From assembly GCA_029204225.1 (NCBI GenBank), contig CM055095.1, positions 48,625,364 through 48,689,363 of the forward strand: a DNA stretch of 64,000 nucleotides. The letters run 5' to 3'. Positions 1 to 11,292 of this stretch are shown here, in pieces. The notes under the pieces were generated by a model that was not told the DNA's origin, did no database searches, and was given only the letters and a program-made list of their open reading frames with translations. The translations under genes and the position numbers were made by a program. The stretch's first letter is position 1, and the number at the start of each line of letters is the position of its first letter. The DNA is from Diphasiastrum complanatum (lineage: Eukaryota; Streptophyta; Lycopodiopsida; Lycopodiales; Lycopodiaceae).

Positions 1-779
1 GGATTTTGGAAACCAACAAGATATATCAAAAACTCATGGGTTCTACTACATCCATCCTCAAAAGGCATGTTTAGACCAAAAAAGAAAGCAAAGATGACAT
101 TCAAATCATATTGGAAAGCAAAGATCCTTGATTTTAGGACTTTTCTAGAAGGGCAATCAATCTCAGAATCTACAAGATTTCAATATTCATGATCGTCAAA
201 AATGTGACTGTAGGTTCAAAATTTTTTGGGATCTATATTTTAACATTCATGCTTTTGAAACTTGTTGAAATCATATCAGTTATCATATATGTATTGCATT
301 CTTGCATATTTATATCCATCCAGCATAAGTGAATGGGAACTAGCACAATCCTTAGCAAGTATATTAGATGTGATTCATTCGGATATTGGAAAATCACAAT
401 ACAGAGGAAGAACTTCTAAGGAGCTTGCAGATAGTGGTATATTTTTCTATGAGGCCAAGTACATTCTAGATATGCATGGAGGTTTCAAAAAGCTTGAAGA
501 TATACCACTGCCACATTTTAGAAGTGATGAATGATTTGCACCTAATAGTATGGTGTCATAATCTTTTAGGTGCAAATTATTGTTAGATTTAAAAAACTCA
601 ATGAAAGCGAGCTCTGGATCAAAAGTCAACAGATTAAGTTGGTACCTATCCTTATATGTATTTGTAGATTTTTTTTTCAAATGCAAATGTTCGTAGAACA
701 CCAACATTATTTGTTTGTAAGGATGTGCCAGATGACACTCTTTCAGATCTAATGGATGTGGGTTGGGAATGCAAGGTAG
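1..779 (+). other. Left flank with exon-like pieces of an unrecognised gene
   Basis: I recognise no protein family here. Two open stretches have plausible splice edges: 324-534, preceded by a pyrimidine-rich tract and CAG and ending in a stop, and 570-641, preceded by TTTTAG and followed by GTACC. A third stretch (about 697-775) is open in another frame. The frames do not join cleanly under the splice sites I can see, so this may be the decayed or mis-phased 5' part of the gene whose later exons are at 780-1082 and 11073-11234. Confidence 0.25.
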
Positions 780-1082
780 TTGGAGATATTGAATGTACAA
801 TCAAGAAATCGTCTATATTGCATTGCAAGACAAATGCTTAGTCTTACATTCAATTACCAGAGATGGAAACGAATAAGTGGGACCTGGATGCCACTCCATC
901 AAGACCTTCAAATGGATGGTCACACAAATCGAAAAGAAGTCCACATTTTCAACAATGAAGGTATGCTAACTACAATTGTAGTGGAGGATCATTGGAGCTT
1001 GAGTTATATCAGACAAGAGCTGGTCTTAATGCACAATGAAATACTACCAAAACACTTCAGATTCATTATCAATGGAAAGCTA
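780..1082 (+). CDS. Penultimate exon of an unrecognised host gene (part of the ORF)
   Basis: The reading frame is open and ends at a good splice donor (CTA|GTAAGA, exon edge 1082). The last 50 or so residues alternate hydrophobic and charged positions and end in a conserved-looking FRFIINGKL, which suggests a small beta-rich domain. I do not recognise the family. The next exon in the same phase (phase 0) is at 11073-11234, on the far side of a 9.9 kb CACTA transposon. The 5' edge of this exon is not certain; 780 is only the start of the open frame. The gene would still be functional if the enlarged intron is spliced. Confidence 0.45.
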
Positions 1083-1158
1083 GTAAGACTTTAATTTGAT
1101 TTGTGAATCAGTCAATGATTATATATGTAACTTTATTAGAGAATAGAGAAATTGACAG

Positions 1159-1174
1159 CACAACTACATATATG
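1159..1174 (+). repeat. Left terminal inverted repeat of the CACTA element
   Basis: CACAACTACATATATG pairs with the reverse complement of 11034-11049, with mismatches at positions 11 and 16. It is followed at once by the GCCACGCG-rich subterminal block. Confidence 0.7.
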
Positions 1175-1179
1175 TGTGT

Positions 1180-1662
1180 TTTGCCACGCGACGCTGCCAT
1201 GCGGACCCGATACTTAGCCGAAATCTTGACATTTTTCTTATGCGTGGCACTGCCACACGTGGCATATCCACGCTAAAACTTTTTCGAGGACCCCTGTCGA
1301 TGAAATCCAGGCTGGAGGAGAGGTCCGGCAAAAGAATTTTAATTCTGCGTGGCACTGCCACGCAAATTTTTTTTAAACTACAACTTGAAATTTGAGCGCC
1401 AAAATATGTCGGCGTGGCACATCCACGCGTGGAAGTGCCACATACGGTTGTTATTTAACCAATTTTCATGTGACATAAATTTTTTTTGATTTGCCACGCG
1501 TGGCAAATCTCCAGAGAAAATTCTAGAGCGATGGCTTTTTTTATTGCCACGCGTGGCAAATTTGTCAAAAAATTTGCCACGCGTGGCAATATTAAAACAT
1601 AATACTTAGAAAAAAACTGTTTTGGAAATTTGCCACGCGTGGCAGTGCCACGCATGGCAAAA
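1180..1662. repeat. Left subterminal array of GCCACGCGTGGC palindromes
   Basis: At least four full or near-full copies of GCCACGCGTGGCA occur (near 1493, 1545, 1576 and 1630). Several half or compound copies such as GCGTGGCACTGCCACGC lie at 1230, 1350 and 1412. They are GC-rich islands in AT-rich spacer. In En/Spm elements such subterminal repeats are binding sites for the TNPA-type protein, and the same role is inferred here. Confidence 0.75.
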
Positions 1663-4145
1663 TTAGTTTGTTATAATTTTTTTTTATATCTATTATGAAT
1701 AATAAGTTAATAAACAACAACTTTATGATTAATTTAAAAGCAAATAAGATTTCTTTTTTTATATTTTGAACAAGTGTATACTTATAATAAAACGTGGACT
1801 AAAAATTGAATGATCATTATCTCAAATTATTATGCTCTAACGAATTAAAGTTATTATTAGTTGAATATCACATGCTATCTTATGTATTTATAGACATTAT
1901 GATGTGTTTCTATATTGAGAAAATTTTTAATCAAAATTTAACAATTTTTTCAATATGGTATTGATGGGTAAAAATATAAGCGTGAGCTTGATATGCATGT
2001 GAAAGGATGCTAAGTACCATACATTTGAGAGCCGTGTGGTAGCTTGTTAAGCTAATTTGTTGATAAAAAAATTGCAATGTTATACACCTTTGTGTGTTTG
2101 CAAAGATCAATGAAAAGTTGAACAATATTGTGGCAAGTTAGTTCACACATCTATTAATATTGATAAATTTTTCTAATTCTAAGTGATTGCGAGATGTGTT
2201 TGAAATGAAACTTTAGAAATGCAACATCGTAGAAAAATATAATAATTTTAATTTGAAAACAATATATATTGACCACAATGGATCATTTTATGACAAAATT
2301 ATTTGTGACATGTACAGACTTTATTCATCGTCGCAAGATTCAAATTCATCAGCCAATACATTTTGCAACTCATCTCCGCTAAGATGATTTTATCATCACT
2401 ATTGAAATCAAAACCTCTCTCAATATTGTCCTCATGCAAAGAATCATTGTTGTCCTCTTCATCATCTGAGTTGTTGGAATCATGAGAATCAATTCTCGGG
2501 TTTTCAATATTTATAAAACTCGAAGGTATATGTACATCTTTATCAGATATACTTGTGTTGTCCAAATTTAGATCTTCCATTTCATTCTCAACATATGCAT
2601 TTTCGAATACATGTCTTGAGCGTGGCCTAATTTGAACAACATACCACCAATCTTTGTTTAGTCGATTTGGTTGAAACAATACCTGCACATTTAGCAATGT
2701 TAGGATTAGATATTTGTCACATTTTAATTCACAATTGCATGCATAAAAAATAAATATACAAACATTACAAATGATTTCATTTTATAGTCACCTGAACAAT
2801 CGCCCAATCTTGGATAGTCATGCATAGTCCACATTAACATCGCACGCAACAAAAATGTTTTGTCTTGAAGTGGATGTGAGATGTCATATGCTTGGACTCC
2901 CTTCCATAGTAGTTCTAGTTTCTCAATCAATGGTGCAAAGTAGATATCCATATTTTTTATTTTATGTTTTTAAGGAATTAGAAGTGCTTGCATGAGATGT
3001 CCTTTTTTGATGCTTAGCCAAGGTGGAATGTTATAGTTGACCAACACCACTGGCCAAGTAGACCACGTGCTTGACATTTTTCCAAAGGGGTTAACCCCGT
3101 CTGTTGCAAGTCCAAATCTTATATTTCTTGTTTCACTTGCGAAACATGGATATTCTTTGTCAATGTGTTTCCATGCAGGAGAGTCTGAGAGTACTCTCAT
3201 GATCTCATCCGAAGAACGATGACTAGCATGCCATTTCACAAGTTTTGCAAGAGACTTGCAACGAAACAATCGTTGCAATCGTGGGATTATTGGAAAGTGT
3301 CGTAACACCTTGCATGGGATAGTGGTCCCTTGTAAGTCATCTCGATATCGAGGAGTATCGCATATAGGACAAGCTTTTAACCCTCGATACTCACCACGAT
3401 ATAAGATGCAATCTTTTGGACAAGCATGATGCAATGTATAGTCCATTCCCATTGCACTCAACATTTTTCGTGCCTCACCTCTTGTCTCTAACATAGTGTT
3501 TCCTTCTGGGAGTAGTTTGCGCAATCACCTGTACATAATGAAATGAATTTTCATAATATAAAATAAAAGATCATTTAGCCGACTAAAACATTTGACTTGA
3601 ACAACACATCTATTAAATTCTTAAAAAAAAATCCTCAATCTTATTTACCCAAATAAGGATGTAACACTTGTATCACTCCATTTATATTTTGCTTGGAGGT
3701 TCAATATAAGCAACGAAGCAGCCAAACGAGATGTCTTTGCTTTAGGATATAATGGTGTGTTTGATTCTTCTCTCAATTTTTTTTCCTCGGCACTAATAAA
3801 TGATTTGCTATCATGTTCAGTGTGTTCTTCCATATCATGATGCTCATAGACGTTATTTATCAAGTTGTTCATGATTTTAACCTCATCTTGAATGCAAAAA
3901 TCATTTTCAGCACTTGATCTTGATTCTGAAGAAGAAGAAGAAGAAGAAGAAGATCGAGGCTAATTTGCTTTTGCACGTTGTTGTTCATCTATTTTCATTA
4001 TGGTTCTCAATCCCATACGCTCACGACATGCAAATCAAACTCCATATCTTAAATTAAGGCATGCAATATGAAATATAAAAAAAAACAATTAATTCACATT
4101 TAATATAACTTGCTCTCACTAAATAGATAAAATGTATTTTGATAT

Positions 4146-4866
4146 TCACAAGGTACATGCTTGAGTTTGGCTCAAAGCCTTTTGTACACATCTTGGAAGA
4201 GGGCGATTGAAGCTATATTTGATGAATAGCTCTTCACCATATTCAATGGGCCTTATCACACATACCATTCCATATGTACTTTTTGAGTTCCTAGAAAAGT
4301 ATTCTTCCTTTCCATTGGTACGTTCCTCGAAATCACAATTAGTTAATGAAGGGTGCCCAATGGAACTATTTATATATGCAACAATATTGCCATATTTTTC
4401 TGGACGCCCATCAATGTACATACGATGTGATTTCGAAACATTCTCTCCTTGCACACATCGCTCTTCCAAAGAACAAGCATTGGCATTCAAGCCATAAACC
4501 TGCATTCTCCATTGGTGACGACATAGAGCATGCCAATCACCCCAATTGTATTGAGGTCCTGCATAAGGCATTAATGTGACAACACTATTCAGGGGGACAT
4601 CAATGCTAGTCAAAGAAAATAAACCCAATCCCGCATTAGGAAAGTGCTCACTTGGCTTGATCGTACATATGACCCCAAAATGAAAATGATGTTTCACATA
4701 ATGGTAGTGGTACTCTATCAGGCCAACATGAATATTTCTTTCTATCAAAGGGCTTAACCAATGCTTCTAGGTAGGGAGGAAGGGGAGACTCAGTCAATGA
4801 ATTTAAAACATTCTTGGATAAGTCAACAGTACGTAAATTTGGTTGTTCATTTTCAAATCTTGTCAA
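4146..4866 (-). CDS. SET-domain (lysine methyltransferase fold) segment inside the CACTA transposase gene
   Basis: In the ORF at 4748-4146 the SET signatures occur in order: GLGLFSL (SAM-binding, residues about 40-47), IDGRPEKYGNIVAYINSS (about 112-129), NCDFEE shortly after, and VIRPIEYGEELFIKYSF near the C-terminus, with the tyrosine that SET enzymes use at the active site. The usual NHSC is replaced by NSSIG, so the domain is divergent. The upstream 4866-4648 frame gives its N-terminal part, joined by a single frameshift in a T/G run near 4670. SET proteins methylate lysines, most often on histones. No separate promoter or start is evident, and it lies between exons of the transposase. It could be a fused domain or a second gene carried by the element. 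Confidence 0.65.
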
Positions 4867-4924
4867 AATGCATCCAAGTCATGTTCTTTTTTTTAATGGA
4901 GTAAATCTAGATGGGATAGGAAGA

Positions 4925-5165
4925 AGAGGAGATTCTACACAAGGTATGTGAGGTGATGTGGGATGGATAGAATTGACGTGAGGTGTCGTGGGATGGATAG
5001 AATCGATGTGAGGTGTCATGAGATAGATAGAATCGATGTGCGGCGACATCGTGGAATGAATAGAATCCATAGTAGAATTTGCGTGAGGTGTTGTGGGATG
5101 GATAGAATCCATGTGAGGTGTCATGTGATGAATAGAATCTAGAATCGATTCTATGGAAAGATCTA
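4925..5165 (-). repeat. 30-bp minisatellite encoding a PHIDSIHPTT decapeptide
   Basis: On the minus strand, units of about 30 bp encode variants of PHIDSIHPTT, such as PHMDSIHPTT, PHVNSIHPTS and PHIDSIYLMT. Around seven or eight units are visible within exon 4 of the transposase gene, just before the SET segment. The repeat keeps the frame, which suggests expansion while the protein was still expressed. It probably forms a flexible linker. Confidence 0.7.
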
Positions 5166-6350
5166 TGTGAGGTGTGGTGGAGTGAGTGACATGCAAAATG
5201 GAAAGATGCATAACTTCCACATCATGAGGTGTGTAGTGACTAGTGACATCATTATGATCATCAACAAGATCTTCGTCTAATGCCAAAGATGATCCAAAAT
5301 CGCTATTTCTTATCTTGTTGATAAGATTGTCAATCGACGTGTTATAAGACATTGACATCAATGTATTATTCTGCAAGAGTGAAACATTACACAAGCATTA
5401 GTTTTATTTTTTTCAAAAAAATCATAAATATGTGTATGATAAGAACAGTACTAAATTGTCAAAATGTACCTCCAAATCCACATCGGGCTCCTCAATGTGC
5501 TTTTCAAACTTCCACAGATGTTGCGCCACTGTTCGTCTTTCTCAAATTTTCAATCCTTTGCATTGTTTGCACTCGCAATATATCTTTTCATTGTACCTCT
5601 GTTGATACTAATTTCATTTTACAATTACAAAAATGATTAGCTTAATGTTACAAGCTAATCTATATGTGTATAAATACAGTCCTAAGTTTTAAACAAATAA
5701 TTATATAGTACCTGCGATTTAGGTCGAGATTGGGCACCAGAAGTTGATGACAATGATGTTCCACTAAGTCTTTGCTCAAGCATTTGTGCTCTTTTTCGTG
5801 ATTTCATTTTGTAATAATATTGCATCTTCTTTAACTTTTTGCTATCTTGTGGAGGCGTCGTGCTTTAAACAATCGTAGAAAAAAAATAAAAAAGTTATAT
5901 TCAACACACAATGCTGCAAATCCAAATGTTAAGTACATAATATCTAATGTACATTTAATAAATATACCTGTTTTGAGACATTTCCTCAGTAGAAGACATA
6001 TTCGCTAATGAATGATTAAATTTTATCTGCAATTTTTTAACAAGAACGTTAATGATATTGACAAAATACACTTGTTAAAATATACAGTTAGAATTGATAT
6101 GTACACACAAATTTAACAAGATCCACAAATATCTTTATCACTAAAACATTTAGATACCTTACCAATGTCAAGTTGCTTGAACGAATATGACATTGTCTAA
6201 TTCATGAAGAAAAGAAGCAGATTCAAGCAAACTATGAAATAGAAGTGTGATTTCTTTTAACTATTTAGAAAACTAAGCAGTAATTAATACATATTTGTCA
6301 TTTTTAAAAAATCAGTAAAATCTTCAAAATCTTCCTTTGCTTAAATCCGT

Positions 6351-6794
6351 TTACAATGCAAGTATCATAATAGAGCAAACATTTTTCTTAGAATGAACAT
6401 CTAAACCACTATCCATTAGTGGCCCAACACCAAGCAAGCTCCTAGTAAGATTAGAAACATAGAGTACATTTGCTATATCCAATCTTTTAGAGGATCCAAG
6501 ACTAGCCTCACTCTCAATCCACCATGTGTCATTGGAGTAGCTCTTGCTTGTTGGTCTAGATGCCATCAAGGATGAATCAACTTCATCCTCATAATCCTCA
6601 ATGGTAAGGTTGTCTTGCATACTCTCATCTTGTGCATTCTTCTTTTTGTATAACTGGGATGCAAAGTGCCTTCCACAAAAGAAACACTTTTGTTTGGCTT
6701 TGTCTTTCTTCTTTCCTTTAGAGTTGAATTCTTGATCATCATCACTTTTGCCATGCTTTGGATTTTCTTCTTGGACTTCCATCATGCAATACAT
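6351..6794 (-). pseudogene. Copia gag/protease fragment
   Basis: The 147-residue frame has a lysine-rich stretch, a broken zinc knuckle (CFFCGRHFAS, lacking the later His and Cys), and DTWWIESEAS where copia proteases have DTWWIDSGAS, so the catalytic Asp and Gly are lost. The end resembles the segment between protease and integrase (VLYVSNLTRSLLGVG). No integrase or reverse transcriptase follows. It is a small relic inserted between the two divergent CACTA genes. Confidence 0.6.
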
Positions 6795-6836
6795 TTAGAT
6801 TGATTGTTTTTTTTTTATCGCTTATCAATGGAATTG

Positions 6837-7560
6837 ACCCCTATCATACGATATAGCTCAAAATTATTGTCTATCACTTGAGATAAGGCATTGAGTGATC
6901 AAGTTAGAGTAATTTCGAGTTTACAACATTCATGTGATTTTGAATGCTGTGCTTACATGTGAGACAACTCAATTTTGGTCCTAATTACTCATCATTGTTC
7001 TTTGAGTGATCATAATTGACCAACATCACATCAGATAGCTCAATCTTGGTGTCTATCAATGTAAATAGCCCCATTTTGGTGTCTCTATCACTCGAGAAAG
7101 TCAGAATTTGCTACCTAACATATGATTTTGTTGCTTATAACTTGACATGGCTCTATCAAGTGACTAGACTCAACAAGTAATATCTTAAGACAACTCAAGG
7201 TCAAACCCCTATTATACGTGATGACTTAAATTTTATGTCTATGCGTGGTTTTCTTGCTTATCACTTGACACGACTCATCAAGTGATCAGACTCAACCAAT
7301 CCCAAGTCTAATATACTAAGATAGCTCATATCACATGAGATAACTAAAATTTGATGTGTATATTTTGGAATACCTCACTTTTGGTGCATATCACTAAAGG
7401 TTTCTCATAAAGTGACCAAATTCGAGAAATTGTGTGCTCATGAAATAGATTAAAGTCGATTCCCATCACTTTAGATAGTTCAAATCTAATGTCCAATACA
7501 AGATCTTGGTCCTTATCACTTGACATAGAAGATCGAGTGACTGAACTTGGTCAATCTATG
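6837..7560. repeat. Diverged short-repeat region (TATCACTTGAGATA-like units)
   Basis: Phrases such as TATCACTTGAGATA, CTCAATTTTGGT and ATCAAGTGACTAGACTCAA recur in varied order and orientation for about 720 bp. Some sit as inverted pairs, for example ATCACTTGACACGACTCATCAAGTGAT. No coding frame is supported. It may be an old minisatellite or element-end remnant. Confidence 0.4.
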
Positions 7561-8403
7561 ATTTGGAACAATAAATTTTGGCCCCTGATAGATTGAATCT
7601 AGTCCTTGGGCAGGATGATTAGTTTGCTGCTTGGAAGGACAAGAGAGCAATAGTTTTATTTTAAGCAGAGATTACGGCAGCAGAGATCTAATATAGGAGC
7701 ATGAGCACTTCAACAGATGGACATTGCAAATGCTCAATTTTTTCTTGTCCCCTATCACCATCTCAAGAAAAACCCATTTTACGTTCTCATTGATCTTCTG
7801 AAATCAAATTCGACTATGATACAATCAATTAGTCATGGCAATCCTGTTAGCATTGCTGGTAGCACTTCTGCACAAGACCACAACCAAGGATTTCACAAAC
7901 AAAGATGTTTGATCCATTCCTCAACGCTAGCAATCATCTAACAACGTCCGCCGAGTTATTTCCTTTCCATCCACTCAACATAAAATCCAAAAACACCCCA
8001 CCACATTCCCCTGCGCTTTTGTCAATTGCTCTCATCTCCATCCATCAACAATCCCTTCACAAAAAAAACCCACCTCCAATCCCTCCTCAGATTCCACCCA
8101 CAGAGATTTTAGATCTCATCAAATCAAAATACAATTAATACTCATTTGTCCTTTTCAAAAAATCATCAAAATCTTCAAAAAAAACATGGTCCTCTTGTAC
8201 CCAAAATATGTCATATCAATCACATGCTTTTGTCCTTAAAAATTCATGCTTAAAAATATGTCATATCACCCACATGCTTTTGTCCTCAGAAAATATTTAT
8301 AAAATTAGAGTCAAATCATTTTTTTAGTTCCATAATTTGTCATTTTGACAAACCACTCGCCATATGACACATTCCAAGCCGTAATCACGGATTTCCATGC
8401 AAA
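7561..8403. other. Central spacer of the CACTA element, no gene recognised
   Basis: Short open frames at 7717-8138 have no recognisable domain. The stretch 8160-8300 contains a direct repeat (ATGTCATATCA...CACATGCTTTTGTCCT twice). It probably holds the 5' flank of the TNP1-like gene. Confidence 0.3.
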
Positions 8404-8463
8404 AAAAATTGCGTAGCAGTGCCACGCGAGGCAAAAAAATGCGTGGCAGAGCCACGTGACACT
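8404..8463. promoter_or_regulatory. Internal copy of the subterminal motif upstream of the TNP1-like gene
   Basis: Two imperfect copies (GCAGTGCCACGCGAGGC and GCGTGGCAGAGCCACGTG) lie in the middle of the transposon, about 0.4 kb before the TNP1-like coding sequence. If the encoded protein binds this motif at the element ends, these copies could let it control its own gene. That role is inferred; only the motif is seen. Confidence 0.4.
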
Positions 8464-8583
8464 TGAAATCTGGAAAATGAATATAAAGGCCCTCATTCAA
8501 TATTTCTCCACGCTTTCTTGTGGATTTTTTGAGGCTCTCAAACTCTCACAGTCAAGCTCTCACTCTCAAGCTTTCAATCTCTC

Positions 8584-8587
<4 letters not shown>

Positions 8588-8625
<38 letters not shown>

Positions 8626-8685
8626 CTCTCACTCTCAATCTTTCATTTCTTTTCACTCCTCGCCACTCTTTTCTCAATCTCTCCA

Positions 8686-8772
<87 letters not shown>
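8588..8772. repeat. Compound (CT)n / (CA)n microsatellites
   Basis: (CT)n at 8588-8622 and (CT)n running into (CA)n at 8691-8772 lie directly upstream of the TNP1-like coding sequence, where they would fall in its leader. Confidence 0.9.
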
Positions 8773-8773
<1 letters not shown>

Positions 8774-8838
8774 CTTTCACTCTCCAATTTCCAATCTCTC
8801 TTTCTCTTTCACACACCAAAGACAAGATACTTGATATA

Positions 8839-9583
8839 TTGTACCGTGAGTTTCCACAACCCAATCAATTTAATAACAAATGGACGAAGACGAGTATGTG
8901 TACGCATATTCGTCATAAGCGCCAATCATTAAGACGATTATGTAGTAAAGGCAAGAAGAGGCCGGGATGGGCATCTAAAAAAGATTGGAAAAGAGTTGTT
9001 TATGAATCCAAGCATCCTAATCCCGAGCGCTTTTAGCAACAAAGAGAGGCAACAAAATCAAGGCTTAATCTTTTAGGCCAATCTCACCTTGGATCGGGAG
9101 GCAAGGCCAATATGCATGCCCAATTTGTAAGCAATTCTCTTTTAGCTAATTGCATTTCATATGTTTATTGTTTATCAATATTTTCTTTGCTTTTTTCTAA
9201 TCATCGATTTGTGTTGATGTAGGTTGAAGATTATGGGCGTAAGTATACAAATGCCGAGTACAATATTGATATCGCCATGGCTATAGTGCCTTGGTTGATC
9301 ATCTTGCGGCACAAGGCGTACATCCAAGGGTAAATTTTTGTTACATAATTTGTATATCTCTTATTTTTTATATACAATTTTTATTTCATTTCAATTTATG
9401 ATGTGTTTGGCTAATAATTATTAATTTGTTTTGTGAATGTGTATGTAGAGGGCATCCGCTTCCTTTGTGGAAGAAAGTACGGGAGGAAACCAAGGAGAAG
9501 AAGGGAATGAAGATGAAGGGGACGAAGACGAAGGACAAGATTCAGCTTCGGACAACGATGAGGGAGAAGATAGCGAAGACTAA
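8839..9583 (+). pseudogene. TNP1/Transposase_24-like gene of the CACTA element
   Basis: Three exons are visible: up to 9126 (donor TTT|GTAAGC), 9223-9329 (acceptor GTTGATGTAG), and 9449-9583 (acceptor TATGTAG, stop TAA at 9581-9583). Exon 1 encodes a basic stretch, PGWASKKDWKRVVYESKHP, and a glycine/serine phrase LGSGGKA like that of plant Transposase_24 proteins. The last exon encodes a strongly acidic tail. The same exon layout and similar residues recur in the second CACTA relic at 48217-49250, which supports the gene model. An in-frame TAG at 9034-9036 and a frameshift in exon 2 (near 9280) break this copy. Its likely role was binding the terminal repeats. Confidence 0.6.
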
Positions 9584-9869
9584 GAAGCCTACTATTACTT
9601 CTTAGATTTGATGTATTTCTAGTATTTACAAAAGTAGAAAAAATGCTTTTTAGAGTATTAGTATCAATGCTCTTTTCATGAATTAGATGCTAATATGGAC
9701 ACTTTTTTGAATTATGAATATAAACTTTTGTATTTGATCATCTCTATCTCATTATATATGGAATGATTGTTTATTGTTTATGTTTTTCTATTTCATCTTG
9801 TATAAATTTGTTGTAAATATATAAAAACAATAAAAAACAAACAAAACATCAATTTAAGATGATAAAAAC

Positions 9870-10486
<617 letters not shown>

Positions 10487-10575
10487 CCCAAAGCTCTTCT
10501 AATCTATTTGGAAATGCAGTCGAGGCCCCCACTTTTTTCATTTTGCGGGTTTTTTTTTTGTTGAAATATTTATGC

Positions 10576-10960
10576 ATGGCACTGCCACGCGTGGCAGTGC
10601 CACGCCCTAAAAAAAATTGCAAAAAAGTTTGCCACGCGTGGAAGAATTTCACTTGCTGGAAAAATTTGCCACGCGTGGCAAACTTCAAAATTTTTTTCAG
10701 AATTTTTGCCACGCGTGGCAAAATTTAACATTATGTAAAAAAAATGCCACGCGTGGCAATTTTCCAGATTTCTTAAGCGTGGCACTACCACGCGTGGCAA
10801 TGCCACGCGGATTTAAAATTTGAATCGCTCCGAGCCCCCTCCCGCCAAATCGGTTCGGAGGAAGAGCCGGTGATGGAAAACTTAGGCGACGTGGCAGTGC
10901 CACATGTGGCAGTGCCACACGTTCATTGCCACGCAGTTTGCCACGCAATTGCCACGGACA
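10576..10960. repeat. Right subterminal array of GCCACGCGTGGC palindromes
   Basis: Copies of the same palindrome as at the left end occur near 10584, 10629, 10665, 10707, 10745 and 10790, followed by looser GTGGCAGTGCCAC forms to about 10960. The match of this motif at both ends supports the element boundaries independently of the short inverted repeats. Confidence 0.75.
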
Positions 10961-11033
10961 TTGCCGCGCGAGGGTCGTCGGGTCAAATCTGGTCCCCATC
11001 TTATGTGAGTGGCAATGGGCGTGGCAATGGGCC

Positions 11034-11049
11034 TATATTTGTAGTTGTG
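11034..11049 (-). repeat. Right terminal inverted repeat of the CACTA element
   Basis: On the minus strand this reads CACAACTACAAATATA and pairs with the left end at 1159. The exon acceptor of the interrupted host gene starts only 23 bp further right. Confidence 0.7.
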
Positions 11050-11072
11050 CAAGTTGCTTATCTTTCACGCAG

Positions 11073-11234
11073 ATACAAAAAAGACAGGAAAACACAACAC
11101 CCTGCAAGGATCTTCCAACAAATATCAACATTGTAGAAAAAAAATGGAAATCCATACAATCAATTGTACAATTGATATCTGTATTCAATAAAATATCACC
11201 TGAATTTGGGGATTTTGTACAACTGTGCAAATGA
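11073..11234 (+). CDS. Last exon of the unrecognised host gene
   Basis: The acceptor TTTCACGCAG lies at 11063-11072, and the frame runs 53 codons to TGA at 11232-11234. Phase 0 matches the donor at 1082, so the two exons join without a frameshift. The exon lies 24 bp beyond the right end of the CACTA element. With the element removed the intron would be about 99 bp (76 bp left, 23 bp right), a normal plant intron size. The encoded tail is polar and helical, of unknown function. The stop is about 60 bp from the convergent stop of the minus-strand protease-like gene. Confidence 0.5.
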   Translation: MQKRQENTTPCKDLPTNINIVEKKWKSIQSIVQLISVFNKISPEFGDFVQLCK

Positions 11235-11292
11235 TTCCGTTTCTGTATGTCTATATGTCTATAATTTTGTTTCTATATGTCTATATGTCTAT

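Larger units (their letters stand above)
2299..5999 (-). pseudogene. TNP2-type (Transposase_21) CACTA transposase gene, multi-exon, degraded
   Basis: Exon 1 (5999-5968) starts MSSTEEMSQN. Exons 5862-5712, 5598-5470 and from 5370 follow with GT-AG edges and matching phases. Exon 3 encodes a transposase-associated domain (YCECKQCKG, then a helical HLWKFEKHIEEPD). The TNP2 core is at about 4050-3645, 3524-2970 (HACPKDCILYRGEY, CPICDTPRY, WPVVLVNYNIPPWL) and 2951-2724. A DUF4216-like C-terminus with an acidic tail is at 2697-2299. Damage includes a stop in exon 3, a stop at 4879-4881, frameshifts near 4670 and 3525, and loss of the middle of the core between 2724 and 2697. A SET domain and a decapeptide repeat lie between the N-terminal domain and the core. 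It is transcribed away from the plus-strand TNP1-like gene. Confidence 0.7.

Noticed and set aside
1180-1662. CRISPR-like array of palindromic repeats
   Set aside because: Spacing is irregular, spacers are AT-rich filler, and the same motif lies at the other end of a transposon in a plant nuclear context; these are subterminal repeats.
8456-8932. Open frame of 158 residues rich in LSLSLS and HTHTHT
   Set aside because: It is translation of (CT)n and (CA)n microsatellites; composition alone keeps it open.
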